From Hoskinsella mucinilytica (GTDB lineage Bacteria; Bacillota_I; Bacilli_A; Erysipelotrichales; Erysipelotrichaceae), in the NCBI RefSeq assembly GCF_045223415.1, contig NZ_JBEQZJ010000007.1, forward strand, positions 33,548 to 97,547: 64,000 nucleotides of DNA. The letters are read 5' to 3'. The notes under the pieces were generated by a model that saw nothing but the letters and a program-made list of their open reading frames with translations, made no database searches and was not told the DNA's origin. Of this stretch, positions 52,277-61,854 are shown piece after piece; the first letter of the stretch is position 1; each line of letters opens with the position of its first letter. The translations under genes and the position numbers were made by a program.

Positions 52277-53608
52277 ATGGAAAAGAAATATTCAATTACG
52301 ATCGCAGGTGGAGGAAGTACCTTCACACCAGGTATCTGCTTATTATTATTAGATCACATGGATCGTTTCCCTATAAGAAAGATTATGTTCTATGACAACA
52401 ATTCACAACGTCAAGAAGTTGTAGCGAAAGCTTGTGAAATCTACATGCGTGAGAATGCCCCAGAAGTAGAGTTTGGCTATACGTGTGATCCTAAAACAGC
52501 ATTTACGGATGTTGACTTCGTTATGTGTCATATTCGTGTAGGTTTGTATGCAATGCGTGAGAAAGATGAAAAGATTCCAATGAAATATGGTGTTGTCGGA
52601 CAGGAAACTTGTGGTCCTGGTGGCATTGCTTATGGTATGCGTTCTATTGGTGGTGTGATTGAAATCTTAGATTACATGGAAACTTATTCACCTAATGCAT
52701 GGATGTTGAATTACTCTAATCCGGCAGCAATCGTTGCGGAAGCGACAAGAAGACTTCGTCCGAATTCAAAAATCTTAAACATCTGTGATATGCCAATTGA
52801 TCTAGAAGAAAAAATGGCACATATGGTAGGACTTTCTTCTCGTAAAGAAATGTCTGTAGGTTATTATGGTTTGAATCACTTTGGATGGTGGCACAAAATC
52901 GAAGATAAAGATGGTAATGATCTTATGCCTGAAATCAGAAAACATATGGCAGCAAATGGCTTTGCGGATGCATTATCTTCTACCAACCAACATGTAGAAC
53001 CTAGTTGGGTAGAAACCTTCGCCAAAGCAAAAGATGTTTATGCACTAGATCCTGAAACGATTCCCAATACCTATTTGAAATACTATTTATATCCTGATTA
53101 TGTCGTAGAACATACCGATCCTAATCATACTCGTGCCAATGAGGTCATGGAACATCGTGAAAAGAATATCTTTAGCGCATGTCGTATGATCATTGAAAAA
53201 GGAACCAGTAAGGATTGTGGCTTTGAGCCGGATGCACATGCGGAATATATCGTAGATTTGGCTTGTGCGATTGCGAAAAATACCAAAGAAAAGATGTTAC
53301 TGATCGTACCGAATGAAGGTGCAATCGAAAACTTCGATCGTAGTGCCATGGTAGAAATTCCATGTATCGTAGGTAAAAACGGTTATGAACGTATCGTCCA
53401 AGGTGCCATTCCTCAATTCCAGAAAGGTTTGATGGAAGAACAGGTTTCTGTGGAAAAACTAGTGGTTTCCGCATGGATAGAAGGAAGTTATCAGAAATTA
53501 TGGCAGGCATTGACCTTATCTAAGATCGTACCAAGTGCAAGAATCGCAAAATTGATCTTAGATGATCTAATTGAAGCAAACAAAGGCTATTGGCCAGAAT
53601 TGAAATAA
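52277..53608 (+). CDS. 6-phospho-alpha-glucosidase, GH4 family
   Basis: The 443-residue NAD- and metal-dependent hydrolase cleaves PTS-delivered 6-phospho-alpha-glucosides such as maltose-6-P. It has the NAD motif IAGGGSTFTPG at residues 8-18, the GQETCGPGG loop (108-116), the metal-binding Cys170 in CDMP and His201 in LNHFGWW, which are GH4 hallmarks of the MalH/GlvA alpha branch. CAGGAGGAAAAGG precedes the ATG. The redox mechanism uses NAD as a transient hydride acceptor. It completes the pathway started by the EIICB protein. Confidence 0.96.
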   Translation: MEKKYSITIAGGGSTFTPGICLLLLDHMDRFPIRKIMFYDNNSQRQEVVAKACEIYMRENAPEVEFGYTCDPKTAFTDVDFVMCHIRVGLYAMREKDEKIPMKYGVVGQETCGPGGIAYGMRSIGGVIEILDYMETYSPNAWMLNYSNPAAIVAEATRRLRPNSKILNICDMPIDLEEKMAHMVGLSSRKEMSVGYYGLNHFGWWHKIEDKDGNDLMPEIRKHMAANGFADALSSTNQHVEPSWVETFAKAKDVYALDPETIPNTYLKYYLYPDYVVEHTDPNHTRANEVMEHREKNIFSACRMIIEKGTSKDCGFEPDAHAEYIVDLACAIAKNTKEKMLLIVPNEGAIENFDRSAMVEIPCIVGKNGYERIVQGAIPQFQKGLMEEQVSVEKLVVSAWIEGSYQKLWQALTLSKIVPSARIAKLILDDLIEANKGYWPELK

Positions 53609-53609
53609 T

Positions 53610-54086
53610 ATGTCACTCTTCAAAAAAAAGATAAAAAAGCTATATGCAATCGCAGATGGAACCAATGTTCCTATGGAAGAAGTTCCCGATGAGGTGTTTT
53701 CCACCAATATGATGGGGGAAGGTGTCGCATTGATTCCCGATACAGGAAATATTTACGCACCGTGTGATGGTGAAATATCAATGCTGATGGAGCATTCCCT
53801 TCATGCATTTGGCATCATCAATGAAGATGGAATGGAGCTTTTGATTCATATCGGCTTGAATAGTGTTGAATTGATGGGAGAAGGATTTCAAGCACATACC
53901 GCCAAGGGAAAACATGTGCATAAAGGAGAGCTTTTGATATCCTTTGATAAGGAATTACTGAAGGAAAAAGGAATCAATGATATTACGATGATGGTACTTG
54001 TAGAGCCAAAAGGTCATAAAATCGTGGATATCTGTCCAGATATTCATGTTCAAAAAGGGGAAACTTGTTGGTTAAGTTATCAATGA
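53610..54086 (+). CDS. PTS EIIA component, glucose type
   Basis: The 158-residue protein is a single EIIA-Glc domain: IYAPCDGEISML, then HAFGII with His65 and LLIHIGLNSVEL with the phosphorylated His80. It passes phosphate from HPr to the EIIB domain of the operon's permease. It starts two bases after the GH4 stop and lacks its own clear ribosome binding site, implying coupled translation. A terminator follows directly. Confidence 0.95.
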   Translation: MSLFKKKIKKLYAIADGTNVPMEEVPDEVFSTNMMGEGVALIPDTGNIYAPCDGEISMLMEHSLHAFGIINEDGMELLIHIGLNSVELMGEGFQAHTAKGKHVHKGELLISFDKELLKEKGINDITMMVLVEPKGHKIVDICPDIHVQKGETCWLSYQ

Positions 54087-54088
54087 AA

Positions 54089-54123
54089 AAAGGCGATGCA
54101 TAGAGATTGCATCGTCTTTATCT
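54089..54123 (+). terminator. Intrinsic terminator
   Basis: AAAGGCGATGCA (54089-54100) pairs with TGCATCGTCTTT (54108-54119), with one G-U pair. The T-run is short. Confidence 0.8.
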
Positions 54124-54170
54124 TTTCATAGAAAGCATGGTATAATAAGCGAAAAGGAAGGGGAGATTGT

Positions 54171-54929
54171 ATGCGTATTGAGGATCTGATCAATGAGCAT
54201 TACGATAAACTAAATGAAAACGATCAAATCATATGGAATTACATTGATCATCATCGTAAGCTGTGTGAACAAATTTCAATCGATGATCTTGCGAACCGTT
54301 GTCATGTATCACGTTCCACTGTGTTGCGTTTTGCGAAACGTTTGGGATTAAAAGGATATGCGGAATTGAAGGTACATTTACGTATTGATAATGCAGGGGA
54401 TATAGAACCACAAAGTGGTTTGGAACATGTATACGGTATTTATAAAAACTATATGGATGAAATCAAACAAAGAGATCTGACATCTGTCATCGAATTGATT
54501 GCACATGCGGAAAATGCTTATGTTTATAGTACCGGTAGCATTCAAAATAATGTAGCTATGGAAATCAAGCGCTCTTTTCTATTTCTTGGTAAGCTGTTTT
54601 TCAACATCACATCAGCAAATGAATCCTATATCTATTCTGATATCATCAATCAACATGATGTCATTATCATGATTTCTTTTTCCGGAGAAAATACGCAACT
54701 CATAGAATTTGCGAAAAAACTGAAAGCCAAAGGAGTACCTATCATATCCATTACCGCAACTAGACATAACACCTTGTCCCATATGGCAAAAGAGGCACTC
54801 TATGTTGAGGTGCCGGATTTAGAAAATCCTCTGGGACCTCGTTATGAAGGACTTGTCAATTATTTTATCTTGGTAGATTTTATCATTGTAAAGTATATGG
54901 ACTATCACGAAAGGAAAACGATCTCATGA
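54171..54929 (+). CDS. RpiR-family regulator, first of a pair
   Basis: The 252-residue protein has an N-terminal HTH_6 domain (SIDDLANRCHVSRSTVLRFA at about residues 36-55) and a C-terminal SIS domain (about 105-240, with YSTGSIQNNVA and SFSGENTQLIEFAKKLK) that binds sugar phosphates. RpiR proteins next to PTS/GH4 operons sense the phosphorylated sugar. GGAAGGGGAG precedes ATG 54171. Its stop overlaps the next start as ATGA, and it closely resembles the next protein. Confidence 0.93.
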   Translation: MRIEDLINEHYDKLNENDQIIWNYIDHHRKLCEQISIDDLANRCHVSRSTVLRFAKRLGLKGYAELKVHLRIDNAGDIEPQSGLEHVYGIYKNYMDEIKQRDLTSVIELIAHAENAYVYSTGSIQNNVAMEIKRSFLFLGKLFFNITSANESYIYSDIINQHDVIIMISFSGENTQLIEFAKKLKAKGVPIISITATRHNTLSHMAKEALYVEVPDLENPLGPRYEGLVNYFILVDFIIVKYMDYHERKTIS

Positions 54930-55687
54930 GCTTGGAAGAAATGATCGACAGCCATTATGAAGAGCTGAACGAAAATGATTTATATATTTGGCAATATATC
55001 TATCATCATAAGATGGAATGCCAGAAAATGTCCATTCAAGATTTGGCACATGCGTGCAATGTTTCGCATACAAGCATCATACGATTTGCGAAAAAATTAG
55101 GAATGGATGGTTATAGTGAATTAAAGGTCGCAATCAAATGGAGCTTACATCGTCCCTCTACTTTTGATCATCATATCTTGACCCAATGCGCCAGTGAAAT
55201 GAGAGAAACCATCGATCAAATGGTATATGGTGATTTTGAATCGATCTTAGCTTCCATTGATCAAGCCAAAAGAGTGTTTTTATATCCAACAGGAGAGGTA
55301 CAATATCATGTAGCACAAGAAATGAAACGAGAATTTGCATATCGAGGAAGGATCATGCATCTGATCGAAGGAGATACCGAATTGGATGCGGTGTTAAATC
55401 GAGCGGATAAAAACGATGTATTTATGATCATTTCATTATCCGGAGATAATGAAACGGCAGTCACATTAGCGAAGGTACTAGAAAAAATGCATATCAGATC
55501 GATTGGAATAGCGAGAGATAACGGAAACCTTTTATCAAAATACTGTGATGCATTTATCGGTATTAAGACCAGTTATTTTGATACCGGGTTTTATGATAAA
55601 CGCTTTACTTGTACCGCACAGTATTTTTTAGTGGTAGAATTATTATTTTTAGCTTATCTGGAATATAGCGCAATGAAGGATTCTTGA
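54926..55687 (+). CDS. RpiR-family regulator, second of a pair
   Basis: The 253-residue protein repeats the layout of its neighbour: HTH_6 (MSIQDLAHACNVSHTSIIRF at about 35-54) and SIS domain (YPTGEVQYHVAQEMKREF, then SLSGDNETAVTLAKVL). Both start with MxxxEMID/DLIN-xHYxxLNEND-like segments, which marks them as tandem duplicates. Translation is coupled by the 4-base overlap. The pair may act as a heterodimer or split control of the two palindromes before the PTS operon (inference). Confidence 0.93.
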   Translation: MSLEEMIDSHYEELNENDLYIWQYIYHHKMECQKMSIQDLAHACNVSHTSIIRFAKKLGMDGYSELKVAIKWSLHRPSTFDHHILTQCASEMRETIDQMVYGDFESILASIDQAKRVFLYPTGEVQYHVAQEMKREFAYRGRIMHLIEGDTELDAVLNRADKNDVFMIISLSGDNETAVTLAKVLEKMHIRSIGIARDNGNLLSKYCDAFIGIKTSYFDTGFYDKRFTCTAQYFLVVELLFLAYLEYSAMKDS

Positions 55688-55761
55688 CATCCTTTCCTTT
55701 TCCTAAATGGTTTGATATAATGAAAGCGCAAGTTTAAAACAAACGAATAGGAGATATGGAT

Positions 55762-56139
55762 ATGTTTAAAATGAAAAAGAAAGTCACATTGGAAGATGTT
55801 TTAAATCGTCATTATCATAACTTGGCTTTTTTATTGACATTGGCTGCTCCTGAAGAAGGATATGATGAAATTCATATGCAAGTACAATGTAATGGAAATG
55901 ATAAGGTGATCATTCACTATATCATAAAAGGGAAACAAAAAACATTAGATTCCAATGATAGGATGTATCAAACAACAAAGGAAGCAACAGAAACGTTATT
56001 GAAATTAAAACATGAAGTAAATAGCATCAATGAAACCTTAGTACACTTTGCACAGACACCTTTCCAACAAATGGAATATACCTTAGCTGAGGATGGAACC
56101 TTTGAGGTAGCAATGAAATATGAAGAAAGCCATGATTGA
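55762..56139 (+). CDS. Hypothetical small protein
   Basis: The 125-residue product is cytoplasmic, with a basic start MFKMKKKVTLEDV, a mixed alpha/beta middle (IHMQVQCNGNDKVIIHYII) and a helical region rich in Thr/Glu. I do not recognise a family. AGGAG at 55749-55753 supports ATG 55762 rather than ATG 55756. A TATAAT-type promoter lies just upstream and its stop codon is inside a terminator stem, so it is expressed alone. Confidence 0.7.
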   Translation: MFKMKKKVTLEDVLNRHYHNLAFLLTLAAPEEGYDEIHMQVQCNGNDKVIIHYIIKGKQKTLDSNDRMYQTTKEATETLLKLKHEVNSINETLVHFAQTPFQQMEYTLAEDGTFEVAMKYEESHD

Positions 56140-56155
56140 TTTCATGGCTTTTTTA
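56126..56155. terminator. Intrinsic terminator overlapping a stop codon
   Basis: AAAGCCATGA (56126-56135) pairs with TCATGGCTTT (56142-56151), then TTTT. It serves the small hypothetical gene and lies beside the end of the opposite GDPD gene. Confidence 0.9.
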
Positions 56156-56159
56156 AGGA

Positions 56160-57983
56160 TCAATAAGTGATAGATTCATTATTTTGCGGATATAACCAAT
56201 TTAAGATATCAGATATCAGTGCATCTTTTCCTTGGGCTTTTTTATAATATTGGGCAAGTTCCGGATTATCTGTGACGATACCATCGATATCCATCGACAA
56301 TAAACGCTTTAATTCACTATCCTTATTTACGGTCCAAACAAAGACTTTCTTATTGTTTTCATGTAAAGATGTCAACATATGATTGTTCACAAAGGTTGCT
56401 TCAATACTATACATGTCCACATAAGAGAGATCATAGTAATTGCCATAGGCAACCGGTGCAATGAATACTGTCTGAAAGGATGGATCCAAGGCTTTGACTT
56501 GTTGTAGGATTTCTAAATCCATAGAGGCAATGACACATTGTTTTTGGAATTGATATTTCTGTAATAATGATAAGGTGTCTTCCACTAAATTCTGTTCATG
56601 ACCGTTTTTCTTTAGTTCGATCATCAGTTTAATTTTACCATTTGCTGTTTTTACCATATCCTCTAAGGTCGGAATGCGTGCATCCTTAAAATCATAAGAG
56701 AAATAACTACCTGCATCATAAGTATTGACTTCACTACTATCCACATCCCATATATTTTTATCCACTCCGGTAGTACGTTTGAAATTGACATCATGCATGA
56801 CATACAATTGTTTATCTTTTGATTGCTGTACATCGATTTCCGCATAATCTGCCTTCATTTGAATGGAATATTTTAATGCATCCAGCGTGTTTTCCGGTGT
56901 GAACGTAGTTCCCGCACGATGTGCAGTAATGGCAATATCTTTTTCAAGTATTTTTTGTTTTTCAAAGATATTTCCCTGATAATCAAAATAGAAACCAATG
57001 ATAAGTACGGTTAATAATAACTCTCCACCACCGAGAAGGAGTCGTTTCCATCTGTTTTTTCTCGGATAGGGAATGAACTGTTGTGCATCATCATGGATAG
57101 ATAAAAAGTTATATAGGATCACAAGGAAACCTAAAGTAAACAAAACAATAGGATATAGAAAGTCTGTATATTGTTTTAATTGCATATATTGTAGAAGAAA
57201 AGCAGCCATATTCGCCTGTGTATTTTCTTTATTGGCAAAAAGGATTAAAATCAAAAGTGCTACGATAAAGATAAGGATCAATAGGAATAGGATACCGGCT
57301 AACATCACCAAATCCATTAGGATCAATTTGATCTTACGTTTTTTCAATAGTTTTCTTGTTTTTCTCCATGCATTGGGAAAACTTTGTTCCTGAAGCAAAA
57401 AGATAGCAAGTACATGAAACATATAAAAGGCCAGAAAGTTCACAAGCAGTAGGCCAATCAAATAAGCTCCATAATATGCGGTTCCCATTTCCTTTAGAAA
57501 ATCAATAAAATATTCCGGTATTTGAAAGTCCGATAAGGAAGATGGTTTTAACATCAAAACAGTAAATGGCAATAAAAAGATAATGATACCAAATACAGAC
57601 CAGTTTTTCGGATGTAAGATGCGAAGGGCATGATGTAGCGATTTTCCCATAAGCTGATGTAATGTAAATCTTTGTTTTTTCCATGCCTTTTCTAAATATA
57701 ATACAAGAAAGATCATTTCATAAAACACATACAATCCAACCGTGAGCATCATAAAGAATAAGATGGCAATAGAGAAAGGACGTTGTAGCCATGAAGATAC
57801 CACTTGCATATTCAAATATTCCAGATGACTCATGTCTAAGCTTTTTTTCAATAGAAAGTTAAAAAAGGGAAGTAATACAATACCACCAAATAATTTATAA
57901 ATGATTTCAAATGCAAGCAATCGTTTCCAATCCCAATAACAGGTTTGAATCAATTGTTTCAATTTTTGAATGTATTTTTTCAT
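56160..57983 (-). CDS. Membrane glycerophosphodiester phosphodiesterase
   Basis: The 607-residue protein has an N-terminal domain with about eight membrane helices (the GDPD membrane-domain type) and a C-terminal GDPD barrel from about residue 350: AHRAGTTFTPENT with His355, EIDVQ with Glu382 and Asp384, and MHDVNFKRTTG with His397, a complete catalytic and metal set. It splits glycerophosphodiesters, or lipoteichoic-acid-like glycerol phosphates, outside or at the membrane. GAAAAGGAG on the minus strand supports the start at 57983; a longer frame to 58022 lacks a site. Monocistronic. Confidence 0.92.
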   Translation of the reverse strand: MKKYIQKLKQLIQTCYWDWKRLLAFEIIYKLFGGIVLLPFFNFLLKKSLDMSHLEYLNMQVVSSWLQRPFSIAILFFMMLTVGLYVFYEMIFLVLYLEKAWKKQRFTLHQLMGKSLHHALRILHPKNWSVFGIIIFLLPFTVLMLKPSSLSDFQIPEYFIDFLKEMGTAYYGAYLIGLLLVNFLAFYMFHVLAIFLLQEQSFPNAWRKTRKLLKKRKIKLILMDLVMLAGILFLLILIFIVALLILILFANKENTQANMAAFLLQYMQLKQYTDFLYPIVLFTLGFLVILYNFLSIHDDAQQFIPYPRKNRWKRLLLGGGELLLTVLIIGFYFDYQGNIFEKQKILEKDIAITAHRAGTTFTPENTLDALKYSIQMKADYAEIDVQQSKDKQLYVMHDVNFKRTTGVDKNIWDVDSSEVNTYDAGSYFSYDFKDARIPTLEDMVKTANGKIKLMIELKKNGHEQNLVEDTLSLLQKYQFQKQCVIASMDLEILQQVKALDPSFQTVFIAPVAYGNYYDLSYVDMYSIEATFVNNHMLTSLHENNKKVFVWTVNKDSELKRLLSMDIDGIVTDNPELAQYYKKAQGKDALISDILNWLYPQNNESITY

Positions 57984-58153
57984 AGGATGCTCCTTTTCTT
58001 GAGAGACTATATGGATGAACAAGTGATATGTTAGTTTATGTCATATCCTTTCTCTTATACTGATTCGGCTTGTTCAAGGTCCTCGTATACGCAATTCATT
58101 ATATACGTTATTCATAAGCTAGGCAACTAATAGGATTCAACCGATAAGTAGCA

Positions 58154-58180
58154 TTAACTTTAAGTTAACGTTAATATGAT
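58154..58180 (+). promoter_or_regulatory. Palindromic operator and -10 box
   Basis: TTAACTT-T-AAGTTAA (58154-58168) is a perfect 15-base palindrome, followed by another GTTAA and by a TATGAT -10 box (58175-58180). Lying 35-45 bases before the lipoprotein gene, it is a candidate site for the OmpR-type regulator encoded at 61855. Confidence 0.65.
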
Positions 58181-58213
58181 AAAATGAAGCGGAAAAAGAA
58201 AGGATGGTTTACA

Positions 58214-58402
58214 ATGAAATTTAAAATAGGTTTGATCGTTTGTTGTGTTCTTGGATTATTGGTAGGTTGTACAAATCAATCATCACAAAATCCTTCCGAT
58301 AACAATCATTCACAACATCCATCTGGAGAACATAAAGGCAACAGCCAAGAGTTAGGACCTGGTGCAGATATAGAACAAACAATGCCTGATGTTGTGCAAT
58401 AA
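58214..58402 (+). CDS. Very small lipoprotein
   Basis: The 62-residue product has a lipoprotein signal peptide with lipobox LVGC (Cys19), leaving a mature peptide of only 44 residues that is hydrophilic and rich in Ser, Asn, His and Pro. I start at ATG 58214 (AAAGGATGG upstream); a frame from 58184 would add an untypical basic segment. It heads the operon of an ABC permease, ATPase and second permease, 16 bases before the first permease. It may be a sensor, substrate-binding peptide or signal-peptide precursor. Family not recognised. Confidence 0.75.
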   Translation: MKFKIGLIVCCVLGLLVGCTNQSSQNPSDNNHSQHPSGEHKGNSQELGPGADIEQTMPDVVQ

Positions 58403-58418
58403 TAGGAGGAGAATCGTT

Positions 58419-59810
58419 ATGTATGTTATAAAAAATGCATTTAAAAATATTGGAAGAAATAAAGGAAGAAATCTCATCATGGGAGCAATTCTCCTTGTCA
58501 TGATATATACCATTGCTATATCCATTATCATTCATACCTCGGCAAAATCAACCATTGATTATTATAAAGAGCAGTTTGGTGCGGAAGTTGTATTAGCGAG
58601 AAATAATGAAAACATGCCAAAGGACGCAAATGATTTTAAGTCTCCAACATTGCATGAGATGGAAACATATGCAAAATCAGATCTCTTGCAGTCTTCTAAT
58701 CTGTCTGCACGAATTGCGGCAAATCTAGTTGGTATCAATACATTGGATAGTGATATAAATAACTCAGGAAAAGGTACACAATCAGATGGTATGGGAGGAA
58801 GCTCTAACAATGCAGATAGTTATACTGTGAATAGTTTCATAGTTACAAGCAATCAACCCGAAATTAATGAAGAGTTCGCAAAAGGTCTGCGTAATATTGT
58901 GGAAGGAAGGATATACAAAGAGAAAAATGAAGTAATCATTTCACAAAAACTAGCTCAACATGCTAATTTAAAAGTCGGCGATACGATGAAGATTAAAGTA
59001 ACTTCTCCATATGATGCTTCTGATTCAAAAGAAATTCAGGCAAAAATCAGTGGTATCTATGAAGACCATGCACCTGAAGATGATTTTTATGAATTTAAGT
59101 CAGCACTTACCAATCGTGGCAATGAAGTCTTTATGAGCATAGAAACAGCAAAAGCAGGACAGCTTTTTGATTCGGATATGGCAGTGATTTCCGCCTCTTT
59201 CAAGTTGAAGGATCCATCTGATCTAACAAAACTTCAAGCGGAATTTCGTAAAAAAGGGCTACCTGAATATTTTGAACTGATCGCAGATACGGCAACCTAT
59301 CAAAAGATGGTAGGACCATTAGAAGGTTTAGGAAACATAACGAAAACCTTTACGATTGCATTGCTTGTCTTTGGCTCTATCGTATTGATCATTCTATCTA
59401 ATATCGCAATTAGGGAAAGGAAATATGAAATCGGCGTATTAAGAGCAATCGGTATGAAAAAAAGCAGAGTATCCCTAGGTTTGTTAAGTGAGATGCTGAT
59501 CATCACAGGAATTGCTTTGGGCATTGGATTATGTGCAGCAAGTATCAGCAGTAAACCGATTGCCAATGCTGTATTGTCCTCACAAGTGGAAGACACCAAA
59601 GAAAGCAGTAAATATACCATAGGTTCAAAATATGTGACAGGATCTACGATCGTAACCGTACCGATTGATGATATCAATACCGAATTAAATAGTAATGCAA
59701 TTGCACAAATTACTTTCTTTTCGATGATTTTGGCGTTAGTATCCAGTGCAACAGGTGTCATGTATATAACAAAATTTGAACCAGTAAAGATATTGTCAGA
59801 AAGGAACTAG
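58419..59810 (+). CDS. MacB/FtsX-type ABC permease 1
   Basis: The 463-residue permease has the MacB layout: one N-terminal helix (about 21-42) after NAFKNIGRNKGRN, an extracellular domain (about 45-305), and three C-terminal helices separated by the RERKYEIGVLRAIGMKK coupling motif. GGAGGAGAA precedes ATG 58419. It is about 40 percent similar by eye to permease 2 of the same operon, so the transporter is probably a heterodimer. Substrates of such exporters are peptides, antibiotics or lipoproteins; the lipoprotein upstream is a candidate partner. Confidence 0.92.
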   Translation: MYVIKNAFKNIGRNKGRNLIMGAILLVMIYTIAISIIIHTSAKSTIDYYKEQFGAEVVLARNNENMPKDANDFKSPTLHEMETYAKSDLLQSSNLSARIAANLVGINTLDSDINNSGKGTQSDGMGGSSNNADSYTVNSFIVTSNQPEINEEFAKGLRNIVEGRIYKEKNEVIISQKLAQHANLKVGDTMKIKVTSPYDASDSKEIQAKISGIYEDHAPEDDFYEFKSALTNRGNEVFMSIETAKAGQLFDSDMAVISASFKLKDPSDLTKLQAEFRKKGLPEYFELIADTATYQKMVGPLEGLGNITKTFTIALLVFGSIVLIILSNIAIRERKYEIGVLRAIGMKKSRVSLGLLSEMLIITGIALGIGLCAASISSKPIANAVLSSQVEDTKESSKYTIGSKYVTGSTIVTVPIDDINTELNSNAIAQITFFSMILALVSSATGVMYITKFEPVKILSERN

Positions 59811-59813
59811 GTT

Positions 59814-60479
59814 ATGAGTATTTTAAAATTAGAAAATGTCAGTTATATTTATGAAGGAAGTACAAAAAAAGTATTGAAAGATATCAGTATTGCTTTTGAA
59901 TGTGGTATCTTATATGGCATTATCGGAAAATCCGGTGCAGGAAAGAGTACTTTATTATCTTTGATATCCGGATTAGATAAGTGTAACGAAGGCGCTATCA
60001 TATATAATGAACAAAATATGAATGAAATCGATCGTGATGAATATCGTGCAAAAGGAATCGGAGTTATATTTCAAGGATATAACCTACTAACCAATGCAAC
60101 GGTTTTGGATAACATTCTTTTATCCATTGATATCAGTGGAAAAAACATACCTAATAAAAAGGAATATGCGTTGGCATTACTTGAAAAAGTGGGTATCGAT
60201 CAAGAAAAAGCAATGCGAAAGGTATTGAAACTATCGGGTGGAGAACAACAACGTGTTGGAATAGCGAGAGCCTTATCTCATGATCCTAAAGTGATCATTG
60301 CAGATGAACCGACAGGAAATTTGGATTCTGATACTGAAACAAATATCATGAGCATATTAGAAAAGTTAGCACACGAAGAAGATAAGTGTGTCATTATTGT
60401 CACTCATTCTAAAAAAGCAGCGAGCTATGTTGATGAATTGTATGCATTATCGGCAGGAACGTTGACCTTTGTAAGATAA
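59814..60479 (+). CDS. ABC ATP-binding protein (MacB/LolD type)
   Basis: The 221-residue ATPase has Walker A GKSGAGKST, signature LSGGEQQR and Walker B VIIADEPTGNLDS, all intact. It starts three bases after the first permease stop and is followed by the second permease after 16 bases, so one ATPase serves both permeases. Confidence 0.95.
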   Translation: MSILKLENVSYIYEGSTKKVLKDISIAFECGILYGIIGKSGAGKSTLLSLISGLDKCNEGAIIYNEQNMNEIDRDEYRAKGIGVIFQGYNLLTNATVLDNILLSIDISGKNIPNKKEYALALLEKVGIDQEKAMRKVLKLSGGEQQRVGIARALSHDPKVIIADEPTGNLDSDTETNIMSILEKLAHEEDKCVIIVTHSKKAASYVDELYALSAGTLTFVR

Positions 60480-60495
60480 AAGAAAAGGAGCAGCT

Positions 60496-61761
60496 ATGTA
60501 CGTTATTCGCAATGCATTAAAAAATTTAGTAAGAAATAAAAGTAGAAATATGCTTCTTGGAATCATCATCTTTTCTATGATCTTTACAACAGCGGCGTCT
60601 ATGATCATCAATAAAACTTCTGAACAAGCCATACACTACTATAAAACAAAATTTGGTGCCGAAGTGACAATGACAAATATGTCAAGCAACAAAGATAAGC
60701 AAACTCCTTTGAGCGCAGAAAAACTGCTTACCTTTTCTGAATCCGAGTATATCCAATCGAAAATATACACAGCCCAAATTGCGACAATTCCAAAAGGATT
60801 GAAAGTATTGAATGATAAAAGTGATTTCACAAATGGCAATCTCATCGCAAAAGCATATGTCAAGGGTAGCAGTGATTCATCTATCAACGAGGCATTTTCA
60901 AAAGGACTGAAAAAAATCATCGAAGGATCCATGTATCAAAAGAAAAATGAGTGTATCATCAGCAAAGAATTCGCAGATCTTAATGGGTTAAAATTGCATG
61001 ATGCAATCACTGTGATTAGTAATATCAAAGAAAAGCCAATGCCCCTTGAACTTAAGATTACAGGAATATATGAAGATAAATCACTGAATCGAGAAACTGA
61101 AGTTTCCAGTCCCTTATTTCAACCATTGAATGATGTTTATACAAGCTTTGATACCGTAGCAGACTCTAAAATATTTCAAACATATGGCACTTTGGATGTG
61201 AAAATGGCATTGAAAGATCCGAAGATGCTAGAAGCATTCAAAAAAGAATTAAAAGAAAAGGGATTGCCTGAATATTATAGTGTAACAGTAGATGAGGATA
61301 CTTATAAGGCTATGGTAACGCCAATTGAAAAGATCGCAGGCATTTCAAATAAGGTTATGATCGGTGTCTTTGGATGTGGAGGAATGATCTTACTTTTATT
61401 ATCCTTAATGACGATTCGTGAACGGAAATATGAAATCGGCGTATTACGTGCGATGGGGATGAAAAAAGGTAAGGTGGCATTTGGTTTATTAACTGAAAGC
61501 ATTGCCATTGTTTGTATTTGTTTGATCATGGGATTGGGGATTGCGAAAGCTTCGCAACCTACAATTTCAAAAGCTGTGATATCGACTCAAATAACAAACA
61601 AAATAGAACAAAAAAAGATAGTAGAAAATGTACGATTTGATGCAAATGAAATCTTTATGATAACATTAGCATCGCTTGGATTAGTTTTGATTTCAAGTAT
61701 CAGTGGTGTCTTATATGCAACACGTTATGAACCATCTAAAATATTATCTCAACGAAACTAG
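60496..61761 (+). CDS. MacB/FtsX-type ABC permease 2
   Basis: The 421-residue permease is a paralog of permease 1: MYVIRNALKNLVRNKSRN at the start, one helix, an extracellular domain (about 45-280) shorter than its partner's, and three C-terminal helices with RERKYEIGVLRAMGMKKG. AAAAGGAG precedes the ATG. The shorter outer domain is the main difference from permease 1 and suggests division of work in a heterodimer. Confidence 0.92.
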   Translation: MYVIRNALKNLVRNKSRNMLLGIIIFSMIFTTAASMIINKTSEQAIHYYKTKFGAEVTMTNMSSNKDKQTPLSAEKLLTFSESEYIQSKIYTAQIATIPKGLKVLNDKSDFTNGNLIAKAYVKGSSDSSINEAFSKGLKKIIEGSMYQKKNECIISKEFADLNGLKLHDAITVISNIKEKPMPLELKITGIYEDKSLNRETEVSSPLFQPLNDVYTSFDTVADSKIFQTYGTLDVKMALKDPKMLEAFKKELKEKGLPEYYSVTVDEDTYKAMVTPIEKIAGISNKVMIGVFGCGGMILLLLSLMTIRERKYEIGVLRAMGMKKGKVAFGLLTESIAIVCICLIMGLGIAKASQPTISKAVISTQITNKIEQKKIVENVRFDANEIFMITLASLGLVLISSISGVLYATRYEPSKILSQRN

Positions 61762-61800
61762 CATTGTAATCCGGATAAAATGTGGTAATCTATAAATAAA

Positions 61801-61828
61801 AGAAGGCAGCACAAGTTTGCTGCTTTCT
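61801..61828 (+). other. Hairpin between the ABC operon and the regulator genes
   Basis: AGAAGGCAGCA (61801-61811) pairs with TGCTGCTTTCT (61818-61828) with one G-U pair. No T-run follows, so it may only partly stop transcription into the two-component genes or may protect the upstream RNA. Confidence 0.6.
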
Positions 61829-61854
61829 GTGAACCTAAAGGGGTGATAAATATC

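Noticed and set aside
59300..59761. 153-codon minus-strand open frame
   Set aside because: It lies wholly inside the MacB-type permease gene, has no ribosome binding site, and its hydrophobic look mirrors the membrane helices of the real gene.
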